From Elioraea sp. (GTDB lineage Bacteria > Pseudomonadota > Alphaproteobacteria > Acetobacterales > Acetobacteraceae): a DNA stretch of 64,000 nt. Below, piece after piece: positions 36,067 to 43,994 of the stretch; the first letter of the stretch is position 1; the number at the start of each line of letters is the position of its first letter. Below the pieces are notes generated by a model. The model was not told the DNA's origin, made no database searches, and saw only the letters and a program-made list of their open reading frames with translations. The stretch covers positions 26,139 to 90,138 of the forward strand of contig NZ_JALHPR010000018.1 of NCBI RefSeq assembly GCF_022842375.1. The letters run 5' to 3'. A program made the position numbers and the translations under genes.

Positions 36067-36082
36067 TGGCACTCTCGTCGCA
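36067..36082 (+). promoter_or_regulatory. Sigma-54-like promoter before the intact GT32 gene
   Basis: TGGCACTCTCGTCGCA has a perfect -24 box (TGGCAC), GG-N10-GC spacing and a -12 box with one mismatch (TCGCA for TTGCA). RNA would start near 36093, 29 nt before the ATG. The duplicate region at about 31223 has TGGAAC instead, a weaker match. Confidence 0.4.
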
Positions 36083-36121
36083 GGTTCGTTATTGGGGGGC
36101 TTCGGTGAAGGAAGGGTTCGG

Positions 36122-37033
36122 ATGATCCCGCGCGTCCTATACTATGTTTTCGGGTTGACGCCAGATTTCGGCGGAAAGCCCTTCGGCATGCTGCACTATG
36201 CCTGCATCGCGAGCGCGCTCGCGCATATCAGGCCCGAGCGTTGCGTCGTTGCCTATGCGTATGAGCCGGACACGCCCTGGTGGAATCGCCTCAAGCCTCG
36301 GATCGACGCGCAACGAATCGCCGTGCCCGACAGCGTGTTCGACATTCCCGTCGCGCACTACGCCCATCGCGCGGATGTATGGCGCATGCAGACGCTGGTC
36401 GAGCATGGCGGCATCTACCTCGACGCCGATGTGCTGGTGACGCGGCCGTTCGACGAGCTGTTAGGTCACGACACCGTGATGGGCCTGCAGCAGGACGGGT
36501 ACGGCGAGGGCCTGTGCAACGCCGTCATCCTCGCAGCACCTCGCGCCCCCTTCATGACGCGCTGGTATGACACCTACCGCCACTTCCGCTCGAAGGGCCG
36601 CGACGAGTTCTGGGACGAGCATTCGGTGCGCATCCCGCGCCGCCTGGCCGCCGAGAATCCCGGCGAACTCACCGTGCTGCCCACCTCGGCATTCTTCACG
36701 CCGGGCCCATCGGACGCCGACATCGACCGCCTCTTCGCCTCCCCCCGCCCGCTCAACGTATCGGGAGCCTATGCGCATCACCTCTGGGAAAGCGTTGCCT
36801 GGCGGCCCTTCCTCGACGGCCTCACCTTGGCCGAGGTGCGGCGTCGCGACACCGCCTATCACCACCTGATCCGCCCCTACCTCGCCGACCTGCCGGATGA
36901 TTTCGATGCTACGACGACAGAGGCGAAGGGCGAGGGAACGCGGCGCGCGCGCGGACGTGCGCAACCGGTGCTGAAGCTGCTCGACGCGACCGTGCCGAAC
37001 ATGGCCTGGCGGCTCCGGCAGAAGTTGCGCTAA
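36122..37033 (+). CDS. Family 32 glycosyltransferase, copy B
   Basis: 303 residues. N-terminal MIPRVLYYVFGLTPDFGGKP, the segment HYAHRADVWRMQTLVEHGG near 79, and the GT32 DXD block GIYLDADVLVTRPFDELL near 98, followed by GLCNAVILAAPRAPFMTRWY near 131. ATG 36122 is preceded by GAAGGAAGGG 6 nt upstream; the longer open frame only shadows the divergent GT2 gene. Likely extends the exopolysaccharide unit. A truncated copy of its start is at 31278-31342. Confidence 0.9.
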   Translation: MIPRVLYYVFGLTPDFGGKPFGMLHYACIASALAHIRPERCVVAYAYEPDTPWWNRLKPRIDAQRIAVPDSVFDIPVAHYAHRADVWRMQTLVEHGGIYLDADVLVTRPFDELLGHDTVMGLQQDGYGEGLCNAVILAAPRAPFMTRWYDTYRHFRSKGRDEFWDEHSVRIPRRLAAENPGELTVLPTSAFFTPGPSDADIDRLFASPRPLNVSGAYAHHLWESVAWRPFLDGLTLAEVRRRDTAYHHLIRPYLADLPDDFDATTTEAKGEGTRRARGRAQPVLKLLDATVPNMAWRLRQKLR

Positions 37034-37098
37034 GGGCGCGCCTGCCCCTGCATGGGGTCGTTGACGCCACGCTAACGGCGGCGCGCGAGGCTGGCGTC

Positions 37099-37530
37099 AT
37101 GCACCCCCCCGCGCCGTTCGCCGAAACCGATCCGCTGTTCGTCGCACGCTTCCGCGCGCGCATCCCGCCCGATGTGGCGGCGAGCTTCACGCCAGAGCAG
37201 CTTGCCGCGATCCACACCGCCTTCGCACTCCGCACGCTGCCGCGCCACAGCCTCGACCTCCGCCGCTCGCTCCCGACACCGTGGGGGCGGATGTATCTCG
37301 CCATCATCGCCGGGCGCGAGAAGCGCGGGCAGGCACGCCGCCAGGCCGAGCGCGCACGCCGCCGCGCCGGCGCCGTCGGCGACTTCGCCCTGCTCGGCGC
37401 CCTCTCGTGCCTCGTCGTCGTGATCGGTGCGGGCGGGCTCTATCTCGCGAAGATGGCGCTCGGGATCGACCTCGTTCCCGGCGTCGACATGCTGCCCGAC
37501 AAGGCCATGCTTCAGGCTCTGCTGGACTGA
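37099..37530 (+). CDS. Hypothetical small membrane protein
   Basis: 143 residues, not recognised. The first 90 residues are soluble and basic, with SFTPEQLAAIHTAFA and a distinctive HSLDLRRSLPTPWGRMYLAI block (about 54-73) followed by the basic GREKRGQARRQAERARRRAG. One membrane helix at about 95-117 (ALLGALSCLVVVIGAGGLYL). It follows the GT32 gene by 65 nt and its end overlaps the convergent membrane-protein gene by 19 nt. Codon use is like its neighbours. Confidence 0.72.
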   Translation: MHPPAPFAETDPLFVARFRARIPPDVAASFTPEQLAAIHTAFALRTLPRHSLDLRRSLPTPWGRMYLAIIAGREKRGQARRQAERARRRAGAVGDFALLGALSCLVVVIGAGGLYLAKMALGIDLVPGVDMLPDKAMLQALLD

Positions 37531-38897
37531 TCCGCAGTCTGTCCGTGGGGCCGCGCGAGCAGCAGTGCGAGCGTTGCCGCGGGCAACAGCCAGGCAAGCC
37601 GCGCGGTATAGCGGTCATGCACCGCCGAGAGCCCGCCGGCGAGGATCGCGTTGCCGAGGATCGCGGCGAGTATCGCTGCGACCAGCAGCGTTCCCGCCCG
37701 CTCGCCACGCCACCACGATAGCCCGGCTGCCACCAGAACGGCCGGCAGCGACAGCAGCACGACGATGCGGTGCACCTCCCGCATCGGCGCGAGGAGGTGA
37801 AGGTCCCCCGTCGCCTGGCGAGCTGAGCGGAACGCGGCGAGATCACCCGTGAGGAACTCGGCGATCACGGGCTCAGGTCCCGGCGTGCTGAGCCACGGGC
37901 CAAAATCGGTGCCGACACCCGTCCGGAACTGCCGGAGCTGCGCCAGCGTGTTCTCCGTCATCCGCGTGAGCTGCCACAGCCCGTGGCGACGGAACGTCTC
38001 GGCAACGATCTCGCCTGCCTCCGGGGCCGTCTGCCGCGGGTGGCCGAGGCGATAGAACGGGCTGTCGGGCTGCCAGAGGAAATGGTCCGACGACGGGTAG
38101 CGCATCGACGCGGGCGGCAGATCGGCAAGATAGGCGCAGAGGCGCCACGCTTTCTCGGGGCACGCCTCGACCAGCGTCGCGGCCCCGGGCCCATCATAGA
38201 TCACGCGCGCGAGCAGGAAGTTCGCCCCGAACGGCGAGAGCGAGAAGCGCCCGTGGCCAGCGAGGTTGGCGAGCATCATCCCGAGCATCGCGGCGATCAG
38301 CGGGGCGAGCAGCAGCGCCGTGCCGCGTGCGCCCAGCCGCGGACCGAGGCCGAACACCCAGCGCCCCACGAGCAGAACGATGACCAGGCCCGCCGCGAGC
38401 GGCACATGCGACTGGTGCACGACGATCGCCACGGTGCCGAGAGCAACAAGCCACAGTCGTTCCACCATCGACAGCCGTTCCGGCACCGCGCCGAGCAGCC
38501 AGAGCACGAGCACGACGGCCCCCGTGAAGATGTCGGGGATCATCCACGCCGCGAACCACGGCGCCGCCGTGCCGACGCAGAGAACAGCGATCACCACCGC
38601 GTAGCGCAGCAGCCCGCCGGCGCCGAGCGTGCGCAGCACGAGCCAGACGAGATGGGCGATCACCGCTGCCTGCACCACAGGCACCGCCCAGAGCGTGATG
38701 CCCCAGTGCAGCGCGAGCAGCAGGAAGGAGTAGAAGACCGGCCTGTCCCAGCCGAGATAGCGTTGCAGGGCCTGGCCGAGATAGGTGCCGGTGTCGGCAA
38801 ACACGAGCGGATAGCCGTTGTAGAACGCGACCCAGGCGAGCGCGAAGGAGGCAGCGGCGATGCTCGCGGCTGCCGTCGCGCGACCCTGCTCAGCCAT
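37512..38897 (-). CDS. Polytopic membrane protein, possible GT-C transferase or polymerase
   Basis: 461 residues with about 10-12 membrane helices. The first periplasmic loop reads FADTGTYLGQALQRYLGWDR followed by PVFYSFLLLALHWG, the pattern of GT-C enzymes (acidic residue, YL, then RP near the second helix). A long soluble loop of about 245-345 separates the helix groups (ACPEKAWRLCAYLADLP). It could be a GT39-like transferase or the missing Wzy-type polymerase, since no other candidate is in the locus. ATG 38895-38897 overlaps the galE stop by 8 nt. Confidence 0.75.
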   Translation of the reverse strand: MAEQGRATAAASIAAASFALAWVAFYNGYPLVFADTGTYLGQALQRYLGWDRPVFYSFLLLALHWGITLWAVPVVQAAVIAHLVWLVLRTLGAGGLLRYAVVIAVLCVGTAAPWFAAWMIPDIFTGAVVLVLWLLGAVPERLSMVERLWLVALGTVAIVVHQSHVPLAAGLVIVLLVGRWVFGLGPRLGARGTALLLAPLIAAMLGMMLANLAGHGRFSLSPFGANFLLARVIYDGPGAATLVEACPEKAWRLCAYLADLPPASMRYPSSDHFLWQPDSPFYRLGHPRQTAPEAGEIVAETFRRHGLWQLTRMTENTLAQLRQFRTGVGTDFGPWLSTPGPEPVIAEFLTGDLAAFRSARQATGDLHLLAPMREVHRIVVLLSLPAVLVAAGLSWWRGERAGTLLVAAILAAILGNAILAGGLSAVHDRYTARLAWLLPAATLALLLARPHGQTADQSSRA

Positions 38898-39876
38898 AGC
38901 CGTTCGGGTTCGCTTTCCGCCAGGCCCAGGCATGCGAGACGATCGTCTCGAGCCTTTCGAAGCGCGGCTGCCAGCCGAGCTCCCGGCGGATGCGTGCGCT
39001 CGCGGCGACCAGCACGGCGGGGTCGCCGGCGCGCCGCGGGCCGATCGTGTGCGGAACCTTCATCCCCGTGACAGCCTCTGCCGCGGCGATCACCTCGCGG
39101 ACCGAGTGCCCCTGCCCGATACCGAGATTGTAGCGGACGGATCGGGTACGCAACGGCTCGAGCACCGCAAGATGCGCGGTGGCGAGATCGGCGACATGGA
39201 TGTAGTCGCGGATACAGGTGCCATCTGCCGTCGGGTAGTCGTCGCCGAACACGGTCAGGGCTGGGCGGCGGCCGGCGGCTGCATCGAGCACGAGCGGGAT
39301 CAGGTGCGTCTCCGGCCTGTGGTCCTCGCCCGCGGAGCCGTCGTGGTCGGCGCCGGCGGCGTTGAAGTAGCGCAGGCACGCACCGCGCAACCCGTGGATC
39401 TGGTCGGCCCAGTAGAGGATGCGCTCGAGCATCGCCTTGCTCTCGCCGTACGGGGAGCCGGGGATGACGGCCTCGTCCTCGTCGATCGGGATGCGCGCCG
39501 GTTCGGCGAAGAGATTGGCGGTGGAGGAGACGACGATGCGCGTCACGCCGTTCGTCACGCAGGCCTGCACCAGTGCGGCGGCACCGGCGACGTTCTCGGC
39601 GATGTAGCGCACCGGCTCGCGCATCGATTCGCCGACGAGGGTGAGCGAGGCGAAGTGGAACACCGCGTCGAACGGGCCCTGGGAGAATGCGCGGGCCAGC
39701 GCGTCCGGGTCGGCGACGGAGCCGCGCACGAACTGCGCCCCCTTCGGCACGGCGCGCTCATGGCCGGTGGTGAGATCGTCGAGGATGGTCACGTTGGCCC
39801 CGCCCCGCAGCAGCGCGAGAACGAGGTGGCTGCCGACGAAGCCGGCGCCGCCGGTCACCAGGTAACGGCCTGTCAT
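38890..39876 (-). CDS. galE: UDP-glucose 4-epimerase
   Basis: 328 residues, extended SDR fold. NAD-binding GGAGFVGSH (residues 9-17), FHFASLTLVGESMREP near 77, catalytic serine in VVSSTANLF near 118 and the YGESK catalytic motif near 144, then LRYFNAAGADHDG near 170. Interconverts UDP-glucose and UDP-galactose in the cytosol, supplying galactose for the exopolysaccharide. It starts 14 nt after the Wzc stop and its stop overlaps the next gene, so it forms one leftward operon with both. Confidence 0.95.
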   Translation of the reverse strand: MTGRYLVTGGAGFVGSHLVLALLRGGANVTILDDLTTGHERAVPKGAQFVRGSVADPDALARAFSQGPFDAVFHFASLTLVGESMREPVRYIAENVAGAAALVQACVTNGVTRIVVSSTANLFAEPARIPIDEDEAVIPGSPYGESKAMLERILYWADQIHGLRGACLRYFNAAGADHDGSAGEDHRPETHLIPLVLDAAAGRRPALTVFGDDYPTADGTCIRDYIHVADLATAHLAVLEPLRTRSVRYNLGIGQGHSVREVIAAAEAVTGMKVPHTIGPRRAGDPAVLVAASARIRRELGWQPRFERLETIVSHAWAWRKANPNGYG

Positions 39877-39890
39877 GGGCAGTGGTTCTC

Positions 39891-42167
39891 CTATTCGCGG
39901 AAGTAGCCGCCGTAGCGCGGGTGGTACACTTCCGCATCGGAGTATCCGGACCGTGAATGCGCCTTGGCGTCGACGCGCGTCATGACCGCGCCGACGACGC
40001 GGGCCTTCGCGTCCTCGAGCATGTCGAGGGTCGAGCGCACCACCGACTGCGGCGTGTCGCGCCAGCGCACGCAGAGCACGGTGGCATCGGCCAGCCGGGC
40101 GATGATGCGCGCATCGGCCATCGCCAGCGTCGGCGGCGCATCGAGCACGATCAGGTCATAGTCACGCCGAAGCTGGTCGAGCAGGGCACCCATCGCATCG
40201 GCCATGAACAGGCCGGAGCTGTTGGTCTCGGCGGCACCGGCGGGGATGAACTCCATCGGCGTCAGCGCGTCGCGGCGCTTCACGGCCGACAGCGGGGCGT
40301 GGCCGAGCAGGTAGTCGGCGATGCCCTGGCTGCCCTCGGTCTTGAGGATGCGGTCGAACGAGGGCTGGCGGATGTCGCAGTCGATCACCATCACCTTCTC
40401 GCCGTTCAGTGCCGCCGTGCGGCCGAGCGTGATCGCGGTGGTGGTCTTGCCCTCGTCGGGCCTTGCGGCGGTGATGACGATGCATTTCGGCGGCGTCGCG
40501 CCGAGCCACAGCGCCGCGCGCAGGCTGCGCAATGATTCGGAGAAGGCGGAGACGGGCTTGCGCACCACGTAGTCCTCGACCTTCGCACGGCCGAGGCCGC
40601 GGCGGATCGAGGGGATCAGCGCGAAGCAGGGCAGGCCGAGGACGGTGCGGATCTCGTCGCCCGAGCGGAACGTGCTGTCGGCGATCTCAAGCAGCCACAC
40701 CAGGGCAGCGCCGAAGATGAGCCCGAGCATGACGGAGGCGGCGAGAATCAGCGTCCGCCGCGGCCAGGAGGGCGAGCCTGGCCAGGTGGCAGGCGAAAGA
40801 ACCCGCGCGTCGGGCTTCTCGATCGCGGTCTGCTGCACCGTCTGTTGCGTGCGCGCGAGAACGGCCTGGAGTAGGCCGCGCGCGGCCTCCGCCTCGCGCT
40901 CGAGCGCCCGGACCTGGATCTCCGCCTCGCCTGACTGGACGAGCTGCGCCTGGGTGCGCGCGAGCGCTTCCTGGAGGCTCTGGATGCGCACGCGGGTTGC
41001 CCGCGCATCGCTTTCGAGCGCGCCGCCGACACGGCTGATCTCGACACCGATCGTGCCGAGGATGCCGTTCAGTTCCGCCTGCTTGCGCTGCACGTCCGGG
41101 TGACGGTCACCATACTGGTTGCGGAGCTGGGCGAGTTCGGCGCGCGCCTGCGCCTCGCGGCCGCGCAGCGAGGCGACGGTGCCCGCGCCGATGACGGAGG
41201 CGAGCGCCTCAAGGTCGGCAGGCCCGCGCGCACCGCGGGCCTGCGACAGTCGGCCCTCCTGCGTCGCGAGCTCCGATTGCGCGGTGATCAGGTCGGTCTG
41301 CAGGCGCGAGATCTGCTCGTTCAGCAGGTTGGAGTTCACGCCGCGGACGAGGCCGGCCTGGGCGCGCACCTTCTCGATCCGGTCCTCGGCGTCGAGCACC
41401 TCCTGGCGAAGCTGCGTCACCCGCTGCTCGAGCCAGGTGTTGGCACGCCGCACCGCCTCGAATTTCTGTTCGAGCTGGTCGTTGATGTAGAGCTCGGCCA
41501 GGATGTTGGCGCCGGTCTGGGCGATGCCCTGGCTCTGCGACGTGAAGCTGATGTTGATCACCCGCGAGCCTGGGATCACGGTCGCCCCGATCGCGCCCAT
41601 CGCCGAGAGGGTGACGGAGACGCGCAGGTCCTCCGGCCGCGGGGCGACGCGTGGACGTGGTGCGAGCTGCGCAGCCCACTCGGCCGAGACGAAGCCAGCC
41701 CCGCGCGAGAGCTGGCGGAAAATGAAGTCCCGCGTTCGGGACATGTTCGATTGCGGCGCGAGATACCAGTTGAACTCCGGCCGGCTGGCGAGGTTCAGCC
41801 GGTCGGCCAGCCGCTCGGCCATCGAGAGCGACTTGATGATCTCGAGCTGGCTCGCGAGCACGACGGAATTGGTGCCGCCCTCATCGCGCACGATCGACTG
41901 CAGCTCGCGGATGGCGAATTCCTGCGCCTCGTAGATCACCGCCGCCGTGCCGGTGAAGCGGGGGGTGAGCTGGTTCAGCGCGACGACCGCGAGCGCCGGG
42001 AAGAAGATGACGGCGAGGATCATCGCCCATTTGCGGCGGCGCAGCACCGCAAGCAGGGCAGCCGGGCTCAGCCCGCCCACGGGCTCGACCGTCGGCGGAT
42101 AGCCATATCCCGCTTGGGGCCGGCGCGAGCCGCCGTCGGGCGCGATATCGGTCGGCTGGTTCAGCAT
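39891..42167 (-). CDS. wzc: Polysaccharide co-polymerase with tyrosine autokinase domain (Wzc/ExoP-like)
   Basis: 758 residues. A first membrane helix near 40-60 (MILAVIFFPALAVVALNQL), a periplasmic Wzz-like domain with long coiled coil (about 230-440), a second helix near 500-520, then a BY-kinase: Walker A PDEGKTTTAITLGR (about 565), Walker A' VMVIDCDIRQPSF (about 594), Walker B LIVLDAPP (about 672). The C-terminus has a tyrosine cluster (GYSDAEVYHPRYGGYFRE) for autophosphorylation. Controls chain length and export. ATG 42165-42167 has GGAG 8 nt upstream. Divergent from wza. Confidence 0.94.
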   Translation of the reverse strand: MLNQPTDIAPDGGSRRPQAGYGYPPTVEPVGGLSPAALLAVLRRRKWAMILAVIFFPALAVVALNQLTPRFTGTAAVIYEAQEFAIRELQSIVRDEGGTNSVVLASQLEIIKSLSMAERLADRLNLASRPEFNWYLAPQSNMSRTRDFIFRQLSRGAGFVSAEWAAQLAPRPRVAPRPEDLRVSVTLSAMGAIGATVIPGSRVINISFTSQSQGIAQTGANILAELYINDQLEQKFEAVRRANTWLEQRVTQLRQEVLDAEDRIEKVRAQAGLVRGVNSNLLNEQISRLQTDLITAQSELATQEGRLSQARGARGPADLEALASVIGAGTVASLRGREAQARAELAQLRNQYGDRHPDVQRKQAELNGILGTIGVEISRVGGALESDARATRVRIQSLQEALARTQAQLVQSGEAEIQVRALEREAEAARGLLQAVLARTQQTVQQTAIEKPDARVLSPATWPGSPSWPRRTLILAASVMLGLIFGAALVWLLEIADSTFRSGDEIRTVLGLPCFALIPSIRRGLGRAKVEDYVVRKPVSAFSESLRSLRAALWLGATPPKCIVITAARPDEGKTTTAITLGRTAALNGEKVMVIDCDIRQPSFDRILKTEGSQGIADYLLGHAPLSAVKRRDALTPMEFIPAGAAETNSSGLFMADAMGALLDQLRRDYDLIVLDAPPTLAMADARIIARLADATVLCVRWRDTPQSVVRSTLDMLEDAKARVVGAVMTRVDAKAHSRSGYSDAEVYHPRYGGYFRE

Positions 42168-42514
42168 CGATGGCGCTCCGGCCCTACCCCATTCAGCCGT
42201 TCGGGTGCCGGACTGAAGCATCCGGTCCTGGCGGCCCGATCCACGACCCCGTCATCGATCACGGCGGCGTGCGCGCGCGATGGCACCGATGGCAGACAGC
42301 TGCACACTGACCTTGGACCCCTTAGCGGATCGTGAAGTCCTGCGTCAATCGGCGCACCCGTCACTTGCCCGCGTCCATCCCGATTGTGTTGCCGCAACAG
42401 CTTAGACAGTGGTTTTCCGGCTTTTCAGGGGCAGGACGGCTTGGCAATACTCGCTCCGCCGATCACGTGCGGGCGAGCGGCGCTCCGCCACGGCCATATC
42501 GAGGTGGATCTGAC
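42168..42514. other. 347-bp divergent region between wzc and wza
   Basis: No gene was found. It must hold the promoters of the leftward wzc-galE operon and the rightward wza gene. GTTGCCGCAAC (42388-42398) is a small dyad. TGGCAGACAGCTGCA (42290-42304) resembles a sigma-54 element but its spacing is one base short. No certain promoter can be named. Confidence 0.4.
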
Positions 42515-43135
42515 ATGAGCGATGCGCGCCCTCGGCCCTCCCTCCCGACATTGCTCCGCTCGCCGCGCCTTCCGCGCTGGCGTCTGCCGGGGCTGTTCGC
42601 CGCGGCCCTTCTCGTGCTCGCCGCCTGCTCGAGCCCAGGCGCCGACCTGCCACCCCTGCCCGAGGGATCGCGCAGCGAATACCGCCTCGACACCGGCGAC
42701 CAGCTGCGCCTGACCGTGTTCGGCGACCCTCGCCTCTCGGGCGAGTACCGGGTCAATGACAGCGGCAACATCGCCGTGCCGCTCGCCGGCAGCGTGAAGG
42801 CCGTGGGGTTGACCAGCAACGAGCTCGAGCGGTCGGTCGCCGACACGCTGCGGCGGGGCGGCATCGTCCGCCAGCCCGACGTGGCGGTCGAGATCACCTC
42901 CTACCGGCCCGTGTTCGTCCTGGGTGAGGTGCGCAACCCGGGACAGTTCCCCTACCAGCCGGGCATGACGGTGCTGACCATGATCGCGCGCGCCGGCGGG
43001 TTCACCTACCGCGCGCAGGAGGACTTCGTCGGCATCACGCGCATCCAGGGCGAACGGGCGAGCGAGGGGCGCGCGACGCGCGCGACCATCATCGCGCCGG
43101 GGGATGTGGTGCAGGTGTTCGAGCGGCGGTTCTGA
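42515..43135 (+). CDS. wza: Polysaccharide export lipoprotein (Wza/GumB-like, short form)
   Basis: 206 residues. Lipoprotein signal ending in LLVLAAC (Cys near 38), a poly-export domain (YRLDTGDQLRLTVFGDPRLS near 58; GNIAVPLAGSVKAVGL near 88) and one SLBB domain (VFVLGEVRNPGQFPYQPGMT near 140). It lacks the extra SLBB domains and outer-membrane helix of E. coli Wza, so it resembles the short GumB/ExoF type. Forms the periplasmic/outer-membrane part of the export channel with the Wzc-like protein. ATG 42515 has GAGGTGG 7 nt upstream. Confidence 0.92.
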   Translation: MSDARPRPSLPTLLRSPRLPRWRLPGLFAAALLVLAACSSPGADLPPLPEGSRSEYRLDTGDQLRLTVFGDPRLSGEYRVNDSGNIAVPLAGSVKAVGLTSNELERSVADTLRRGGIVRQPDVAVEITSYRPVFVLGEVRNPGQFPYQPGMTVLTMIARAGGFTYRAQEDFVGITRIQGERASEGRATRATIIAPGDVVQVFERRF

Positions 43136-43152
43136 GCCGCCGCCGAGCGGCA

Positions 43153-43758
43153 CTACCACCGCCTGACCGGTCCCGTGTCTAGGTGCACGTAGGGGCTCGC
43201 GCCGCGATAGAGGCCGACGCCGCCGGCGCGGAGTTGCACGGCCGCGCCAAGCAGCCCTGTCGCATGCAGGCCCGGCCGCCTCACGTCGACCGCCTGGCCG
43301 GTCACGTGGAAGCTGCTGGTCGCGGCCCTGCCCCAGCGCGCGGCGAGCGCTGCCTGGGTTTCCGGCGTGCGATAGGCGGAGACCACGACGAAGCCGCGCC
43401 CGACGATCCGGCGATCGAGCAGATAAAGGATGTCGAACACGCTCGGCGCGATCGTGCCTGCCTTATCCGCCGTACGGTCGCGCAGCAGGTGGGAGAGCGC
43501 GTCGAGCGCCTGCGCGTCATAGGCACCGTTCCGCCAGTAGGTGCCCTCCCAGCGCTCCTCGTCGGCCGCGTGGACGAGGGAGAGGCGCCGCTCGGGGCCG
43601 AGGCCAGCGAGCGTGCGCGCCGGCCCCTCGGGCAGCGCCGCCTTCGCAGGGAACGCGGCGACCAGGCTTGCCGCCAGCAAAGCGCGGCGGCGAACGCGGA
43701 AGGGCCCGGTGCAGCAGGGGCAGGGCCCCGCGTCGAAGGTGTCGGTCGTGTCGGTCAT
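43153..43758 (-). CDS. YcbK/DUF882-family exported protein (M15A-like peptidase fold)
   Basis: 201 residues. A twin-arginine-like leader lies 20-45 residues in (FRVRRRALLAASLVAAFPAK). The catalytic-domain motifs are FVVVSAYRTPETQ near 117, SSFHVTGQAVDVRRPG near 139 (zinc-type HxxGxAxD) and GGVGLYRGASPYVHLDTG near 178. These are the D-Ala-D-Ala carboxypeptidase-like residues, suggesting periplasmic action on peptidoglycan. ATG 43756-43758 gives family length. It stands alone, convergent with wza. Confidence 0.87.
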   Translation of the reverse strand: MTDTTDTFDAGPCPCCTGPFRVRRRALLAASLVAAFPAKAALPEGPARTLAGLGPERRLSLVHAADEERWEGTYWRNGAYDAQALDALSHLLRDRTADKAGTIAPSVFDILYLLDRRIVGRGFVVVSAYRTPETQAALAARWGRAATSSFHVTGQAVDVRRPGLHATGLLGAAVQLRAGGVGLYRGASPYVHLDTGPVRRW

Positions 43759-43800
43759 AGCGGCGGAGAGTGGACGCGGCGGGGCAGCAGGGGCAACTCC

Positions 43801-43841
43801 CCTGCCCGTCCCCGCGCCGCGGTGCACGCGGCGTGGGCAGG
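43801..43841. other. Stable stem-loop upstream of the NMT1-type transporter
   Basis: CCTGCCC (43801-43807) pairs with GGGCAGG (43835-43841) and an inner CGCCGC (43815-43820) pairs with GCGGCG (43828-43833). The loop carries GGTGCAC, half of an NtrC-like site. It lies upstream of the sigma-54-like element, so it may be DNA for activator binding rather than an RNA leader. It does not match the TPP riboswitch. Confidence 0.35.
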
Positions 43842-43879
43842 GAACCGGCCGGTTGCGCCCGCTGCCGCAGGGGAGGCGC

Positions 43880-43895
43880 TGGCCCATCGCTTGCA
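43880..43895 (+). promoter_or_regulatory. Sigma-54-like promoter of the NMT1-amidohydrolase operon
   Basis: TGGCCCATCGCTTGCA: TGGC of the -24 box, exact GG-N10-GC spacing and a perfect TTGCA -12 box. RNA would start near 43906, 89 nt before the ATG. It fits nitrogen-controlled uptake, but no full NtrC site is seen. Confidence 0.4.
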
Positions 43896-43994
43896 ATCCC
43901 GCGGCCTGAAGTCCCCGTCACCCCGGCGGTTGCGCGCCACGCGGCACGCCCCACACTTTCGCACCAACGACATTCCCGGCAGGAGAACACCCCC

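Noticed and set aside
42290..42304. Sigma-54-like TGGCAGACAGCTGCA before wza
   Set aside because: Spacing between GG and GC is 9, not 10; sigma-54 is strict on this.
43759..43994. Possible TPP or other riboswitch before the NMT1-type operon
   Set aside because: The stable stem is there, but no conserved TPP (CTGAGA, ACCTGA) or other known aptamer motif, and it lies upstream of the promoter candidate.
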